Below are positions 1-7,163 of a stretch of DNA of 47,860 nucleotides, piece after piece. The notes beneath the pieces were generated by a model that saw only the letters and a list, made by a program, of their open reading frames with translations, searched no databases and was not told the origin of the DNA. How positions within the stretch are numbered: position 1 is the first letter of the stretch; every line of letters starts with the position of its first letter. Both the position numbers and the translations under genes were made by a program. The stretch comes from Candidatus Parcubacteria bacterium. GTDB taxonomy: Bacteria > Patescibacteriota > Patescibacteriia > Buchananbacterales > SURF-54. The stretch spans positions 1 to 47,860 of the forward strand of contig QZIX01000011.1 in assembly GCA_003599635.1 (NCBI GenBank). Reading direction: 5' to 3'.

Positions 1-211
1 CTCGGGGACACACCCGCTGGTTAAATTTTAAGCAACGCTTAATTGTTTTTACAGATTTTAACAGAAAGCATTCCAGCAGCGGAAAAAGGACACATGATTA
101 AATCATTCCCTTAATCATACTGGTTCAGTCTGCTAAGTCTGCCTTCCGCCTGTCGCCGAAAGATTTAGTAAGTATTTATGGTAATAAAAACCGTAATAAC
201 TGTCAATACGC
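1..211. other. Unassigned 5' edge region
   Basis: I recognise no gene here. One forward frame is open from the window edge to a TAA near 101, but its translation resembles no family I know and could be the tail of a gene or noise. An 8-bp inverted repeat (ATGATTAA/TTAATCAT) lies around 96-120. No tRNA, tmRNA or RNase P consensus could be matched. Confidence 0.3.
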
Positions 212-240
212 TTGACTTATAGGTAATTATCTGCTATATT
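212..240 (+). promoter_or_regulatory. Sigma-70-type promoter for secG
   Basis: TTGACT, a 17-bp spacer and TATATT. The predicted transcript starts about ten bases before the ATG at 257, which makes a short leader and argues against the TTG at 239, because that codon lies inside the -10 box. Confidence 0.7.
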
Positions 241-256
241 GATTTATATCAAAATT

Positions 257-466
257 ATGATTTTAGACATAGTCCAAATAGCGGCAGCTATTATTTTAAT
301 TATAATAGTTCTGATGCAAAATCAAGGCGCCGGTCTTGGCGCGGCTTTCGGCGGCGAAGGGAACGTATTCCGCACCAAACGCGGGTTTGAAAAAACTCTT
401 TTTATTTTTACCATCATTATCTCTATAATATTTCTAGCCACAGCTTTGGCCAACGTAATATTATAA
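257..466 (+). CDS. secG: SecG, protein-export translocon subunit
   Basis: Small integral membrane subunit of the SecYEG channel, which aids SecA-driven export. The 69-residue product has two hydrophobic helices separated by the glycine-rich loop typical of SecG (QNQGAGLGAAFGGEG, then a basic FRTKRG). The ORF track starts at TTG 239, but the -10 box overlaps that codon, so ATG 257 is preferred. The length is normal for the family. The next gene, an exported peptide-binding protein, follows after about 30 bases and may be co-transcribed. Family assignment is firm; only the start is inferred. Confidence 0.92.
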   Translation: MILDIVQIAAAIILIIIVLMQNQGAGLGAAFGGEGNVFRTKRGFEKTLFIFTIIISIIFLATALANVIL

Positions 467-498
467 AGGAAAATTTTCATAACTAATCTATAGAATAA

Positions 499-2478
499 GT
501 GTTAAATTTGTTTAGAAAAAAGAAAAACGGTTTTTCCAATCCTGAAAACAACAATTCATCATCGACTGATTGGCAGAACGGGCTTGATAAAAAGCTGGTT
601 TCTTCGTTATCGAAAAAAAGAATACCTAACCTTTCGCAATTAAAACATCTAAAAAAAATAATTTCTAAAAAAGAGCTTTGGCTGATACGGATTTGTTTTC
701 TGATAATCGTTGCCAGCGTCGGTTTTCTAGGACTCGGATTTTATCTTGGCAACTTCAGACCCGTGCCCATAACCGGCGGCACCTATACCGAAGCTTTGGT
801 CGGCGCGCCTCAATATATCAATCCCCTGCTGGCCCAGACAAATGATGTGGACAGGGATATTTCGCGGCTGGTTTTTTCGGGATTATTGAAATATGACAAA
901 AACCTAAGTTTGGTTCCTGACCTGGCTTCTGACTACAAGATAAGCGATGATCAGAAAACTTACACCTTTAACTTAAAAAAAAATATCAAATGGCATGACG
1001 GCACGCCGTTTACCGTCGACGACGTAATTTTTACGGTTCAAAGTATCATGGATCCCGATTTTCGCAGTCCCCTGTTGTCGGCATTTAAGGGCGTGACCGT
1101 TTCGAAAATAAATGACGAACAAATTGCTTTCATTTTGCCCGAACCGTTTCCGTCTTTTGTTGAAGCTTTGAATTTCGGCATCTTGCCGGAACACATCTGG
1201 CAGGACGTCCCGCCGATAAACGCGACATTAAACGAATACAACATAAAACCAGTCGGTACCGGCCCCTGGAAGTTTAAAAAATTAAGCAAAGACAATTTTG
1301 GAAACATTAAGTCATATACACTGGAAAGAAACGAAACCTACTACGGAAAACAGCCTTATCTTTCTGAAATTAATTTCAAATTCTATCAGGATTTCGATTC
1401 AGCTGTCAGCGCTTTAAAAAATAAAATCGTTGAAGGCATAAGCTATCTGCCTAAACGGCTGAAAAAAGAATTGTCAGCCAGTACAGGTATTAATTACAAT
1501 TCTTTTTCTCTGCCGCAGTATACAGCAGTATTTTTTAATCAAAAACAAAACGAATTTTTAAAAGAAAAAGATGTCCGCCTGAGTTTAAGCATGGCTGTTG
1601 ATAAAACAAAAATACTCAGCGATGCTCTGCACCTGGAGGGCGAAATAATCGGCGGGCCGATACCGGCCGATTTCCCCGGCTATAATCCGGCGCTGGAAAA
1701 AATCGCCTATAATCAGGAACAAGCGGCTGCCGCTTTGGACACCGCAGGATGGAAAAGGATAAACCAGGAAGAATATAAACAATTGATGCTGGAAGAATTC
1801 AATAAAATGAAAACGGCCGAAGCGAAGGAAAAACCGGAAGCTGAACTGACGGAGGAAGAAAAAAAATCAGCTGAAGAATCTTTGAAAAACGAGCAAGAAG
1901 AATATATAGCGGTAAAATTTAATCCCTCTCAGGAATTCTACCGCGTCAAAGACGGCAAAATTCTGGAAATAACCTTAACAACCGTTGATCAGTCAGAAAA
2001 TGTAAAAGCTGCGGAATTAATAGCCGGCTTTTGGGAAAAAATCGGCGTAAAAACAGTTCTGGAACTGGTAAGCAGTTCTAAAATAAGCCGCGAAACGATC
2101 AAAACCAGAAATTATCAGGCACTGCTTTACGGTGAAATTTTGGGCGCTGATCCTGACCCGTTTCCCTTTTGGCATTCTTCGCAAAGCCAGGATCCCGGGC
2201 TGAATCTGGCTGTTTTTTCCAACAGGCATGTCGACGATATTCTTGAGGAAGCAAGAACAACCAATGATCTGCAAAAAAAACACGAGCTTTACTCCCAGTT
2301 TGAAAAAATTATAGTTACCGAAATCCCGGCCATATTCTTATATAATCCGACGTACACTTACGTTATCGGCAAAAATATCAAGGGAATAGACATTTCCCGC
2401 ATCATCGTGCCATCCGACCGCTTTAATAACCTGGACGGCTGGTATGTTAAGACGAAAATGAAGTATAAAAAAAGCTAG
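499..2478 (+). CDS. Membrane-anchored ABC transporter peptide-binding protein (SBP family 5)
   Basis: Solute-binding protein of the OppA/DppA family, expected to capture peptides or similar solutes outside the membrane. Residues 1-60 are hydrophilic and basic, 61-84 form a single transmembrane anchor, and the rest is a family-5 binding domain starting at GGTYTEALVGAPQYINPLLA, with the usual WHDGTPFTVDDV and GTGPWKFK segments. A Glu/Lys-rich insertion sits at about residues 425-475. It has an uncleaved anchor with a cytoplasmic tail rather than a lipoprotein signal. No permease or ATPase gene is adjacent, so substrate and partners are unknown. Start is GTG with no clear SD. TAG stop. Confidence 0.88.
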   Translation: MLNLFRKKKNGFSNPENNNSSSTDWQNGLDKKLVSSLSKKRIPNLSQLKHLKKIISKKELWLIRICFLIIVASVGFLGLGFYLGNFRPVPITGGTYTEALVGAPQYINPLLAQTNDVDRDISRLVFSGLLKYDKNLSLVPDLASDYKISDDQKTYTFNLKKNIKWHDGTPFTVDDVIFTVQSIMDPDFRSPLLSAFKGVTVSKINDEQIAFILPEPFPSFVEALNFGILPEHIWQDVPPINATLNEYNIKPVGTGPWKFKKLSKDNFGNIKSYTLERNETYYGKQPYLSEINFKFYQDFDSAVSALKNKIVEGISYLPKRLKKELSASTGINYNSFSLPQYTAVFFNQKQNEFLKEKDVRLSLSMAVDKTKILSDALHLEGEIIGGPIPADFPGYNPALEKIAYNQEQAAAALDTAGWKRINQEEYKQLMLEEFNKMKTAEAKEKPEAELTEEEKKSAEESLKNEQEEYIAVKFNPSQEFYRVKDGKILEITLTTVDQSENVKAAELIAGFWEKIGVKTVLELVSSSKISRETIKTRNYQALLYGEILGADPDPFPFWHSSQSQDPGLNLAVFSNRHVDDILEEARTTNDLQKKHELYSQFEKIIVTEIPAIFLYNPTYTYVIGKNIKGIDISRIIVPSDRFNNLDGWYVKTKMKYKKS

Positions 2479-2497
2479 CTTCTTTTGTGAAGCTAGC
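2474..2497 (+). terminator. Hairpin overlapping the stop codon of the binding protein
   Basis: Perfect 9-bp stem GCTAGCTTC/GAAGCTAGC with a 6-base loop; the TAG stop is in the left arm. No U-tract follows, so it may be an inefficient terminator or an mRNA 3'-end stabiliser. Confidence 0.45.
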
Positions 2498-2524
2498 AGC
2501 GATTGTACTAATGCCGTATTCAGT

Positions 2525-2839
2525 TTAAGGTGTTAAGGTGAAATTGAAGGTATTTCTGACAAAAAAACCTATATTGCGTATATCAATAATCCTCCAGAAA
2601 TCGTTGATGGCGGCTCTTATCGACCCGCGCAATGCTTCCGCCTTATCTGTGGGAACGTCCATTGCCAAATAAAGGCGGCTATCCAAGTGCATAACTTTTG
2701 GATTAAAATTAGTCAAATCAACGCTCCCCTTAATCGCCGAAACAATATCATCCAAGTCTTTTACTGAAATAGTGGTTTCTTTCACTGGCAGGAGTACTAG
2801 TACTGTTGTTTTTTCCTCTTCGCAATGAGCCAGGGCCAT
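2525..2839 (-). CDS. Hypothetical protein, 104 aa
   Basis: Not a family I recognise. The product is soluble, with alternating hydrophobic strands (TTVLVLLPVK) and an amphipathic helix (KDLDDIVSAIKGSV) near the N-terminus, so a small alpha/beta fold is plausible. A strong Shine-Dalgarno (AAGGAGGAAT) precedes the ATG and a good promoter lies about 65 bases upstream, so I take it as a real, independently expressed gene. It is convergent with the peptide-binding protein. No metal-binding motif or membrane segment is seen. Confidence 0.72.
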   Translation of the reverse strand: MALAHCEEEKTTVLVLLPVKETTISVKDLDDIVSAIKGSVDLTNFNPKVMHLDSRLYLAMDVPTDKAEALRGSIRAAINDFWRIIDIRNIGFFVRNTFNFTLTP

Positions 2840-2901
2840 AATTCCTCCTTGTTCTTTTAGTAAAGTACGGACGGCTAAAAAATCATTCCTACGCTTATTA
2901 T

Positions 2902-2929
2902 ATCTTATAAAAATTTAAAAAATTGTCAA
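2902..2929 (-). promoter_or_regulatory. Promoter for the 104-aa reverse gene
   Basis: On the reverse strand: TTGACA, a 16-bp AT-rich spacer, TAAGAT, located upstream of the SD of the gene at 2525-2839. Confidence 0.55.
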
Positions 2930-2956
2930 ATTGGCAATAAACAAAACAAAAACTGT

Positions 2957-3090
2957 ATGTTGATGTGGTGAAACTGGCAACCCAGTACCATACGGTACAG
3001 GGCAAGCACGCTGATAAAAATTTATGCTGAAGTGGCGGAATTGGTATACCCTGTACCATACGGTACAGGGCAAGCGCAGCTTCAAATTTA
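2957..3090 (+). repeat. Two tandem truncated tRNA-Leu-like units
   Basis: Units at about 2957-3021 and 3024-3090 each begin like tRNA-Leu (TTGATGTGGTGAAACTGGC; CTGAAGTGGCGGAATTGG). The anticodon arm is replaced by a hairpin built on GTACC-ATAC-GGTAC, followed by AGGGCAAGC and an AT-rich tail. The hairpin at 3049-3070 is a perfect 9-bp stem; the one at 2981-3002 has one A-A mismatch. Neither unit has a T arm or CCA. The genuine tRNA-Leu follows at 3096, so the three units are spaced by about 67 and 70 bases. Confidence 0.65.
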
Positions 3091-3095
3091 CATAT

Positions 3096-3180
3096 GCCGA
3101 TGTGGTGAAATTGGCAAACACGCACGCTTCAGGAGCGTGTGCCGCAAGGCTTGTGGGTTCAAATCCCACCATCGGCACCA
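3096..3180 (+). tRNA. tRNA-Leu (anticodon CAG)
   Basis: Class-II tRNA: acceptor arms GCCGATG and CATCGGC, D arm TGGTGAAATTGGCAAAC, anticodon arm CACGC-TTCAGGA-GCGTG giving CAG, a short variable arm, T arm GTGGG-TTCAAAT-CCCAC, discriminator A and encoded CCA. It decodes CUG leucine codons. It lies on the same strand just downstream of two degenerate tRNA-Leu-like units. The track ORF across it (3024-3209) is spurious. Confidence 0.95.
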
Positions 3181-3339
3181 TAAAATTTATATTTTTAAAT
3201 AAACAATAATTGCCAATTATAAATTGTTAATTGGCATTCATCTCTAAATTAATTAACTTAAAAATTCCAAACAAATCCCTTTAAATTATAAATTAAAGTA
3301 TTTATCAGGGTTTGATTTTAGAATTATGAAACTTATCCT

Positions 3340-5100
3340 ATGATTGCAAAGACAACAAAACAAGTTAGAACAGGAAAAACCAGAATGCTGTTCAGAAAAA
3401 AAACGGCGAGAAAAACGCCCGTACAAATTACCGGCCAAAAAGAGAAATTAAAAATTATTCCTTTGGGCGGCCTTGAGGAGGTCGGTAGAAATATGATTCT
3501 TTTCGAGTATGGCAGGGATATTATTATTGTAGACATGGGTCTGCAGTTTCCCGAAGAAGACATGCCCGGGATTGATTACGTCATCCCAAATATTTCATAT
3601 CTTAAGGATAAAATAAAAAATATCAGGGGTGTAATAATTACCCATGGCCACTATGACCATATCGGCGCCATACCGCACTTAATGCCCCGGCTGGGAAATC
3701 CCGCCATTTTTACCGCCAGACTGACTGCCGGCATTATCCGAAAAAGGCAGGAAGAACATCAAAATCTGCCCAAACTTAATATTCAGGAAGTAAATGAACA
3801 TTCACGGATTAAGTTAGGCGTCTTTAACCTGGAATTCTTCCATTTAAACCACAATATTCCCGATTCTTTCGGACTTTTTATAAAAACTCCGGTAGGAAAT
3901 CTTGTCCATACCGGCGATTTCAAACTCGATTATAATCCTGTTTATGAAAAGCCGGCTGATCTGAACAGGATCGCCCAAATCGGAAATTCCGGCATACTGG
4001 CTTTGATGTGCGATTCAACAGATGCCGAAGAACCGGGCCATCAGATTTCTGAAAAAGAGGTGGGAATTGAACTTGAAAAAATCTTTGAACAGGCGCCGGG
4101 CAGAATAATTATCGGCACTTTTGCCTCGTTGCTTTCGCGCGTGCAGCAAATTTTCTGGATCGCCGAAAAATTGGGAAAAAAAATTATGGTTGAAGGCCGC
4201 AGCATGAAAACTAACGTGGAAATCGCCCATGAACTGGGCTATCTTAAGTTTAAACCGGAAACCTTAGTTGACGAAAAAAACTTCCGGGAAGTGCCGGAAA
4301 ATAAGCTTATCGTACTGTGCACGGGAGCTCAGGGCGAAAGGCATGCCGTACTGATGAGAATTGCCAACAACGAGCATCGGTTTATCTTTTTCAAAACCAA
4401 AGATACGGTAATTTTTTCCTCATCGGTCGTTCCCGGCAATGAAAGAACGGTTCAGAATTTAAAAGATACCATATACAAACACGACGCCAGAGTCATTCAT
4501 TACCAGATGATGGACATCCACGCCGGCGGTCATGCCAAGCAGGAAGATTTGAAAATGATGATAAGATTGGTTAAACCGCAATTTTACATTCCGATTGAAG
4601 GCAATCACTATATGCTTCGCATCAACGGCGACCTTGGAAAAGCAGTCGGCGTTCCTGAAAATAACATCATTATCGGGGAAAACGGACGGATTATCGAATG
4701 TCAAAAAAACAGCTGCAAACTTACGGCTAAAACGGTGCCGGCTGATTACGTCTTTGTTGACGGCCTTGGCGTTGGTGATGTTTCGCAAATTGTTTTGCGC
4801 GACCGTCAGATGATGGCAGCGGACGGCATGTTGGTCGTTATCGCGACGATCTACAAAAAAACCGGCGCATTGGTGCAAAACCCGGATCTGATATCGCGCG
4901 GCTTTGTGTATTTGAAGGAAAACAAAAAACTGATTGAACAGATAAGAAGCAAAGCAAAAAAAATTATGCATGATTCCGACACCAAATCCCCTGCTTTTGA
5001 AAGTTATATCAAGGATAAAATCAGAAACGACATCGGCCAGTTTATTTATTCCAAAACTAAACGTCGCCCGATGATTTTACCGGTGTTGATTGAAGTCTAA
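3340..5100 (+). CDS. rnj: Ribonuclease J
   Basis: Metallo-beta-lactamase/beta-CASP ribonuclease with 5'-to-3' exo- and endonucleolytic activity in mRNA decay and rRNA processing. After a basic N-terminal extension of about 35 residues the catalytic domain starts at LKIIPLGGLEEVGRNM. The zinc-binding HGHYDH is at about 101-106, GDFK is further on, and the beta-CASP region includes GTFASLLSRVQQIF and MDIHAGGHA. The 586-residue length fits the family, including the C-terminal domain. Start is ATG with no obvious SD. A strong terminator follows. Assignment is firm; whether it is closer to J1 or J2 cannot be told. Confidence 0.95.
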   Translation: MIAKTTKQVRTGKTRMLFRKKTARKTPVQITGQKEKLKIIPLGGLEEVGRNMILFEYGRDIIIVDMGLQFPEEDMPGIDYVIPNISYLKDKIKNIRGVIITHGHYDHIGAIPHLMPRLGNPAIFTARLTAGIIRKRQEEHQNLPKLNIQEVNEHSRIKLGVFNLEFFHLNHNIPDSFGLFIKTPVGNLVHTGDFKLDYNPVYEKPADLNRIAQIGNSGILALMCDSTDAEEPGHQISEKEVGIELEKIFEQAPGRIIIGTFASLLSRVQQIFWIAEKLGKKIMVEGRSMKTNVEIAHELGYLKFKPETLVDEKNFREVPENKLIVLCTGAQGERHAVLMRIANNEHRFIFFKTKDTVIFSSSVVPGNERTVQNLKDTIYKHDARVIHYQMMDIHAGGHAKQEDLKMMIRLVKPQFYIPIEGNHYMLRINGDLGKAVGVPENNIIIGENGRIIECQKNSCKLTAKTVPADYVFVDGLGVGDVSQIVLRDRQMMAADGMLVVIATIYKKTGALVQNPDLISRGFVYLKENKKLIEQIRSKAKKIMHDSDTKSPAFESYIKDKIRNDIGQFIYSKTKRRPMILPVLIEV

Positions 5101-5118
5101 ATTAATTTTATTAAAAAT

Positions 5119-5147
5119 AAAACGCCATACTATTAATATGGCGTTTT
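5119..5147 (+). terminator. Bidirectional intrinsic terminator after rnj
   Basis: Stem AAAACGCCATA/TATGGCGTTTT with a 7-base loop, flanked by A-rich and T-rich sequence. It serves rnj and the convergent gene ending at 5160. Confidence 0.85.
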
Positions 5148-5159
5148 ATAGTTAAATCA

Positions 5160-5447
5160 CTAACCTTTAGGAGTAAGCCCACTCCATGTACAACCATTAG
5201 ATTCAGTTACTAAAATTTCTGCAGATTTACCAGTTGATTGAACAGCGTTTTCAGCATTAACCAATACTTGTGCTAATTCCTCGGAACTGTTAATAGTATA
5301 TTCACCCCGCGGTAAATAAAAAGTTCTTCCATTATCAGACAAAATAAATCTGCTAAAACCTTCACTTGCCATTGCGTTGTGTAATAGTGTAAAGTCAGGG
5401 TTATAGATACTACTGTGCAACTCAATCCTAACATTATATCTTCTCAT
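5160..5447 (-). CDS. GhoS/DUF2622-like small protein
   Basis: A 95-residue protein with the look of the GhoS-related DUF2622 family: an N-terminal strand RRYNVRIELH, then LHNAMASEGFSRFI, a YLPRGEY strand and a C-terminal strand ending VTESNGCTWSGL. In E. coli GhoS is a Cas2-like endoribonuclease that is the antitoxin of the type V system and cleaves ghoT mRNA. Most DUF2622 proteins elsewhere are uncharacterised, and no ghoT-like short membrane ORF is apparent beside it, so a toxin-antitoxin role is only a possibility. TAG then TGA terminate it in tandem. Confidence 0.6.
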   Translation of the reverse strand: MRRYNVRIELHSSIYNPDFTLLHNAMASEGFSRFILSDNGRTFYLPRGEYTINSSEELAQVLVNAENAVQSTGKSAEILVTESNGCTWSGLTPKG

Positions 5448-5466
5448 CTACTTTGACTTTCAAAAT

Positions 5467-5497
5467 TACTTTTGCTAAAATAATATTAGCAAAAGTA
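5467..5497. terminator. AT-rich hairpin upstream of the GhoS-like gene
   Basis: A perfect stem of about 12 bp (TACTTTTGCTAA/TTAGCAAAAGTA) with a 7-base loop. It lies 20 bases upstream of the reverse-strand start at 5447, so it could be an operator or leader hairpin for that gene, or part of a forward-strand small RNA. Confidence 0.45.
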
Positions 5498-5572
5498 CAG
5501 TGTTTAATCTAGCTCGACCTTTCAAAACCTTTCGATCTTAAAGGTTTGCTAGACCACTGAATGAATTAGATA

Positions 5573-5602
5573 TTTAAACCTCCCCCGTCGGGGAGGTTTA
5601 AA
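5573..5602. terminator. Strong hairpin with forward-strand T tract
   Basis: 13-bp stem TTTAAACCTCCCC/GGGGAGGTTTAAA with a 4-base loop, followed on the + strand by TTTATTTTTT. It sits just downstream of the reverse gene 5604-5981, but the T tract is on the forward strand, where no gene precedes it. Confidence 0.8.
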
Positions 5603-5603
5603 T

Positions 5604-5981
5604 TTATTTTTTAATCAATTTAATTACAAATAACTTACCAAATTCATCATCATTTACCATTTCCGGGACATACTTATTTTTAAATTCATCAATATTTACA
5701 TCCTTTAAAAAAGTTGTAAAAAATGATCGCGCTACAATTGATCTGGAATTAGTACCCTTGTTTTCGATAAGTTTGAAAGCACTATCGCCTTGATTTCTAA
5801 CAAACTTAAAAGCAATTTTAATTCCATCATCGCTGTTATCAAAAAATAATTCAACATAGTTATAATCGGCTAAATCACTAATTTGTAAAAAATCACCACC
5901 AAATCCAAAAGAATGACTTGATGTTATTGATATAAAACTTGAGTTACGGCGTCCAAATTGGGTAAATTTTTTGAATGTCAT
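5604..5981 (-). CDS. Hypothetical protein, 125 aa
   Basis: Unrecognised soluble protein. The N-terminus (KKFTQFGRRNSSFISITSSHSFGF) reads like a conserved basic segment, followed by DYNYVELFFDN, GIKIAFKFVRNQ and RSIVARSFFTTFL, which suggests a small beta-rich domain with two or three strands. There is no SD before the ATG; the upstream region is AT-rich and a leaderless transcript is possible. It is flanked by a strong terminator on the 3' side and the T-box leader region on the 5' side, so it is probably monocistronic. Confidence 0.65.
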   Translation of the reverse strand: MTFKKFTQFGRRNSSFISITSSHSFGFGGDFLQISDLADYNYVELFFDNSDDGIKIAFKFVRNQGDSAFKLIENKGTNSRSIVARSFFTTFLKDVNIDEFKNKYVPEMVNDDEFGKLFVIKLIKK

Positions 5982-6124
5982 AAATCAAGCATAGCATTGA
6001 AATAAAACGTTGTCAAATTAAAAAAGTAGCAGATAATCAGCAAGAACTAGTGTAAAATTACAATTGTAATAGTATATGAATTAAAGTTATCCACAAGAAT
6101 TATAATTATAAAATAAAAATTTTT

Positions 6125-6153
6125 TTGACAAATCTTTGGAGATAAGATAAAAT
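6125..6153 (+). promoter_or_regulatory. Consensus promoter of the T-box leader
   Basis: Perfect TTGACA, 17-bp spacer, TAAAAT. Transcription should begin near 6160, at the start of the structured leader. Confidence 0.8.
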
Positions 6154-6474
6154 AGCAGTACATTGAAAACTGCTAAAACCTACATTTAGGTCCTCCGATG
6201 CCAAATCGGAGGATTGGGCCTAAATTAAGCTTATTGCCTGGGTGGTCAATGCGCCAGTGTTGACCCGGCCGGCTCCGTAACCATAGCCTAACTGATGTCG
6301 TTTACCCTGAGTTTGTCAAAGGGTGAAGTCATGAGTCAGTAAAAGAGGATTATCCGTTTTTACTGACGGATTTTTTTAAATCTGTCGCGGGTAATCAACA
6401 AAGGTGGCACCGCGGAAATTAAATCCGCCCTTTGTACAATAGCTGTTGTTATTGTATTAAGGGGGGATTTTTTT
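6154..6474 (+). promoter_or_regulatory. T-box riboswitch with intrinsic terminator
   Basis: tRNA-sensing transcription attenuator. The T-box core AAAGGTGGCACCGCGG is at 6400-6415. The terminator pairs AAATCCGCCCTTTGTACAAT with the segment ending AAGGGGGGATTT and is followed by a T run. Upstream are several helices: TCCTCCGAT/ATCGGAGGA, GGTCAA/TTGACC, an ACCCTGA..TCAAAGGGT hairpin, and CAGTAAAA/TTTTTACTG. The bulge reads UGGC, which pairs with GCCA, so the cognate tRNA should carry G73 (Trp, Asn, Asp, Gln, Glu or Ser, not Cys or Leu). I could not fix the specifier codon. The first downstream gene is the 45-aa zinc ribbon. Confidence 0.85.
6304..6324. repeat. REP-like palindromic word inside the T-box leader
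   Basis: ACCCTGAGTTTGTCAAAGGGT, an imperfect inverted repeat of a type that recurs between genes. A related word lies at 6490-6510. It forms one of the leader hairpins. Confidence 0.45.
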
Positions 6475-6489
6475 ATTCACTAAGATGCC

Positions 6490-6510
6490 ATCCTGAATTT
6501 ATTTCAGGAT
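6490..6510. repeat. REP-like palindromic word between T-box terminator and SD
   Basis: Inverted repeat ATCCTGAA / TTCAGGAT with a short loop, related in form to the word at 6304. It would fold in the mRNA just upstream of the SD of the zinc-ribbon gene. Confidence 0.45.
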
Positions 6511-6547
6511 CCCAAACTGACTAATCTGAACCTTAAGGAGGAAAAGC

Positions 6548-6685
6548 ATGGATGCATCAACAAAATTGTGTCCGCTCTGCCATCACAATATGAAGCAAAT
6601 TGATGAAAGACGGCAAGGTTTCGGCCAAGGATCATCAAAAGTCTGGGTTTGCGAAAATCCTGCCTGCGGACACAGAATGTGCTAA
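6548..6685 (+). CDS. T-box-controlled zinc-ribbon microprotein, 45 aa
   Basis: Too short for the ORF track, but well supported: a consensus SD (AAGGAGGAAAAGC) precedes the ATG, an attenuator lies upstream and a terminator downstream. The product has two cysteine knuckles, LCPLCHH near residue 8 and VCENPACGHRMC at residues 34-45, so a zinc ribbon is likely. It is basic in the middle (DERRQGFGQG). The gene is the only one between the T-box and the next terminator, so tRNA charging appears to control it specifically. By analogy with B. subtilis anti-TRAP (a small zinc protein under tRNA-Trp T-box control) a regulatory role in tryptophan physiology is possible, but the sequences are not evidently homologous. 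Confidence 0.8.
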   Translation: MDASTKLCPLCHHNMKQIDERRQGFGQGSSKVWVCENPACGHRMC

Positions 6686-6701
6686 CAGCATTCTAATTTT
6701 T

Positions 6702-6727
6702 GAGGGAGGAATTAATCTTCCTCCCTC
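6702..6727 (+). terminator. Terminator-like hairpin after the zinc-ribbon gene
   Basis: 10-bp perfect stem GAGGGAGGAA/TTCCTCCCTC; the T content that follows is modest (CACTCTTTCT). Confidence 0.65.
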
Positions 6728-6888
6728 ACTCTTTCTAAAACCCATATAACATACTATTTTTTCAAAAATAAAGCCTCTGAAACCTGCCGAATACCTACTT
6801 ATCGTTCTTAACCCTTCACTAACCTTAAACTTTTAAGGCCGAAAGCCTCAGGCGGAGTTCTGGAGCAAAAATTAATTAGGAGATTATC

Positions 6889-7116
6889 ATGGCCAACCAA
6901 TCCGCACCTTCAATTGTTAATCAGCCCTTGCCGATGAAAATGGAAATTGAATTTTGCTTTCCGGAAAAAGTATACAGGCGATGGCAATTTGAGAATCAGT
7001 ATCCAAGCCGTGAAGAATTCCATGATCATCTTACAGGCTGCAGAACCTGCCAGATGGCAATATTCTTATTACGGGGAGGCAGAGGAAAAAATGGCAAAAC
7101 GGTAATAATAAAATAG
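6889..7116 (+). CDS. Small putative metal-binding protein, 75 aa
   Basis: Unrecognised protein with an SD (TTAGGAGA) seven bases before the ATG. The central part carries EEFHDHLTGCRTCQ, an HxxxCxxC arrangement like the zinc-binding motif of ZAS-type anti-sigma factors, although the rest is too short for a full anti-sigma domain. The C-terminus is basic (GGRGKNGK). It stands between two terminators, so it is a separate transcription unit or depends on read-through from the T-box unit. Its closeness to another Cys-rich microprotein suggests a related role, which is inference. Confidence 0.65.
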   Translation: MANQSAPSIVNQPLPMKMEIEFCFPEKVYRRWQFENQYPSREEFHDHLTGCRTCQMAIFLLRGGRGKNGKTVIIK

Positions 7117-7127
7117 ATAAAAATACG

Positions 7128-7156
7128 GCGGCATTAATTTACTAATGCCGCTTTTT
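7128..7156 (+). terminator. Intrinsic terminator
   Basis: GCGGCATTA/TAATGCCGC stem followed by TTTTT. Confidence 0.88.
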
Positions 7157-7163
7157 CTAAAAG

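Noticed and set aside
1-211. Possible tmRNA, RNase P or other conserved RNA at the left edge
   Set aside because: No conserved core of these RNAs could be matched; only one short inverted repeat is visible.
239-256. TTG start of secG in the ORF track
   Set aside because: It lies inside the predicted -10 box; ATG 257 gives a normal SecG.
3024-3209. Forward 61-aa ORF and two reverse ORFs across the tRNA-Leu region
   Set aside because: They read through a complete tRNA-Leu and its degenerate copies; no SD and no protein-like pattern.
4459-4971. Long reverse ORFs inside rnj and similar ORFs inside groEL, pgm, pyk and folD
   Set aside because: They are antisense shadows of strongly recognised genes and have no SD or family resemblance.
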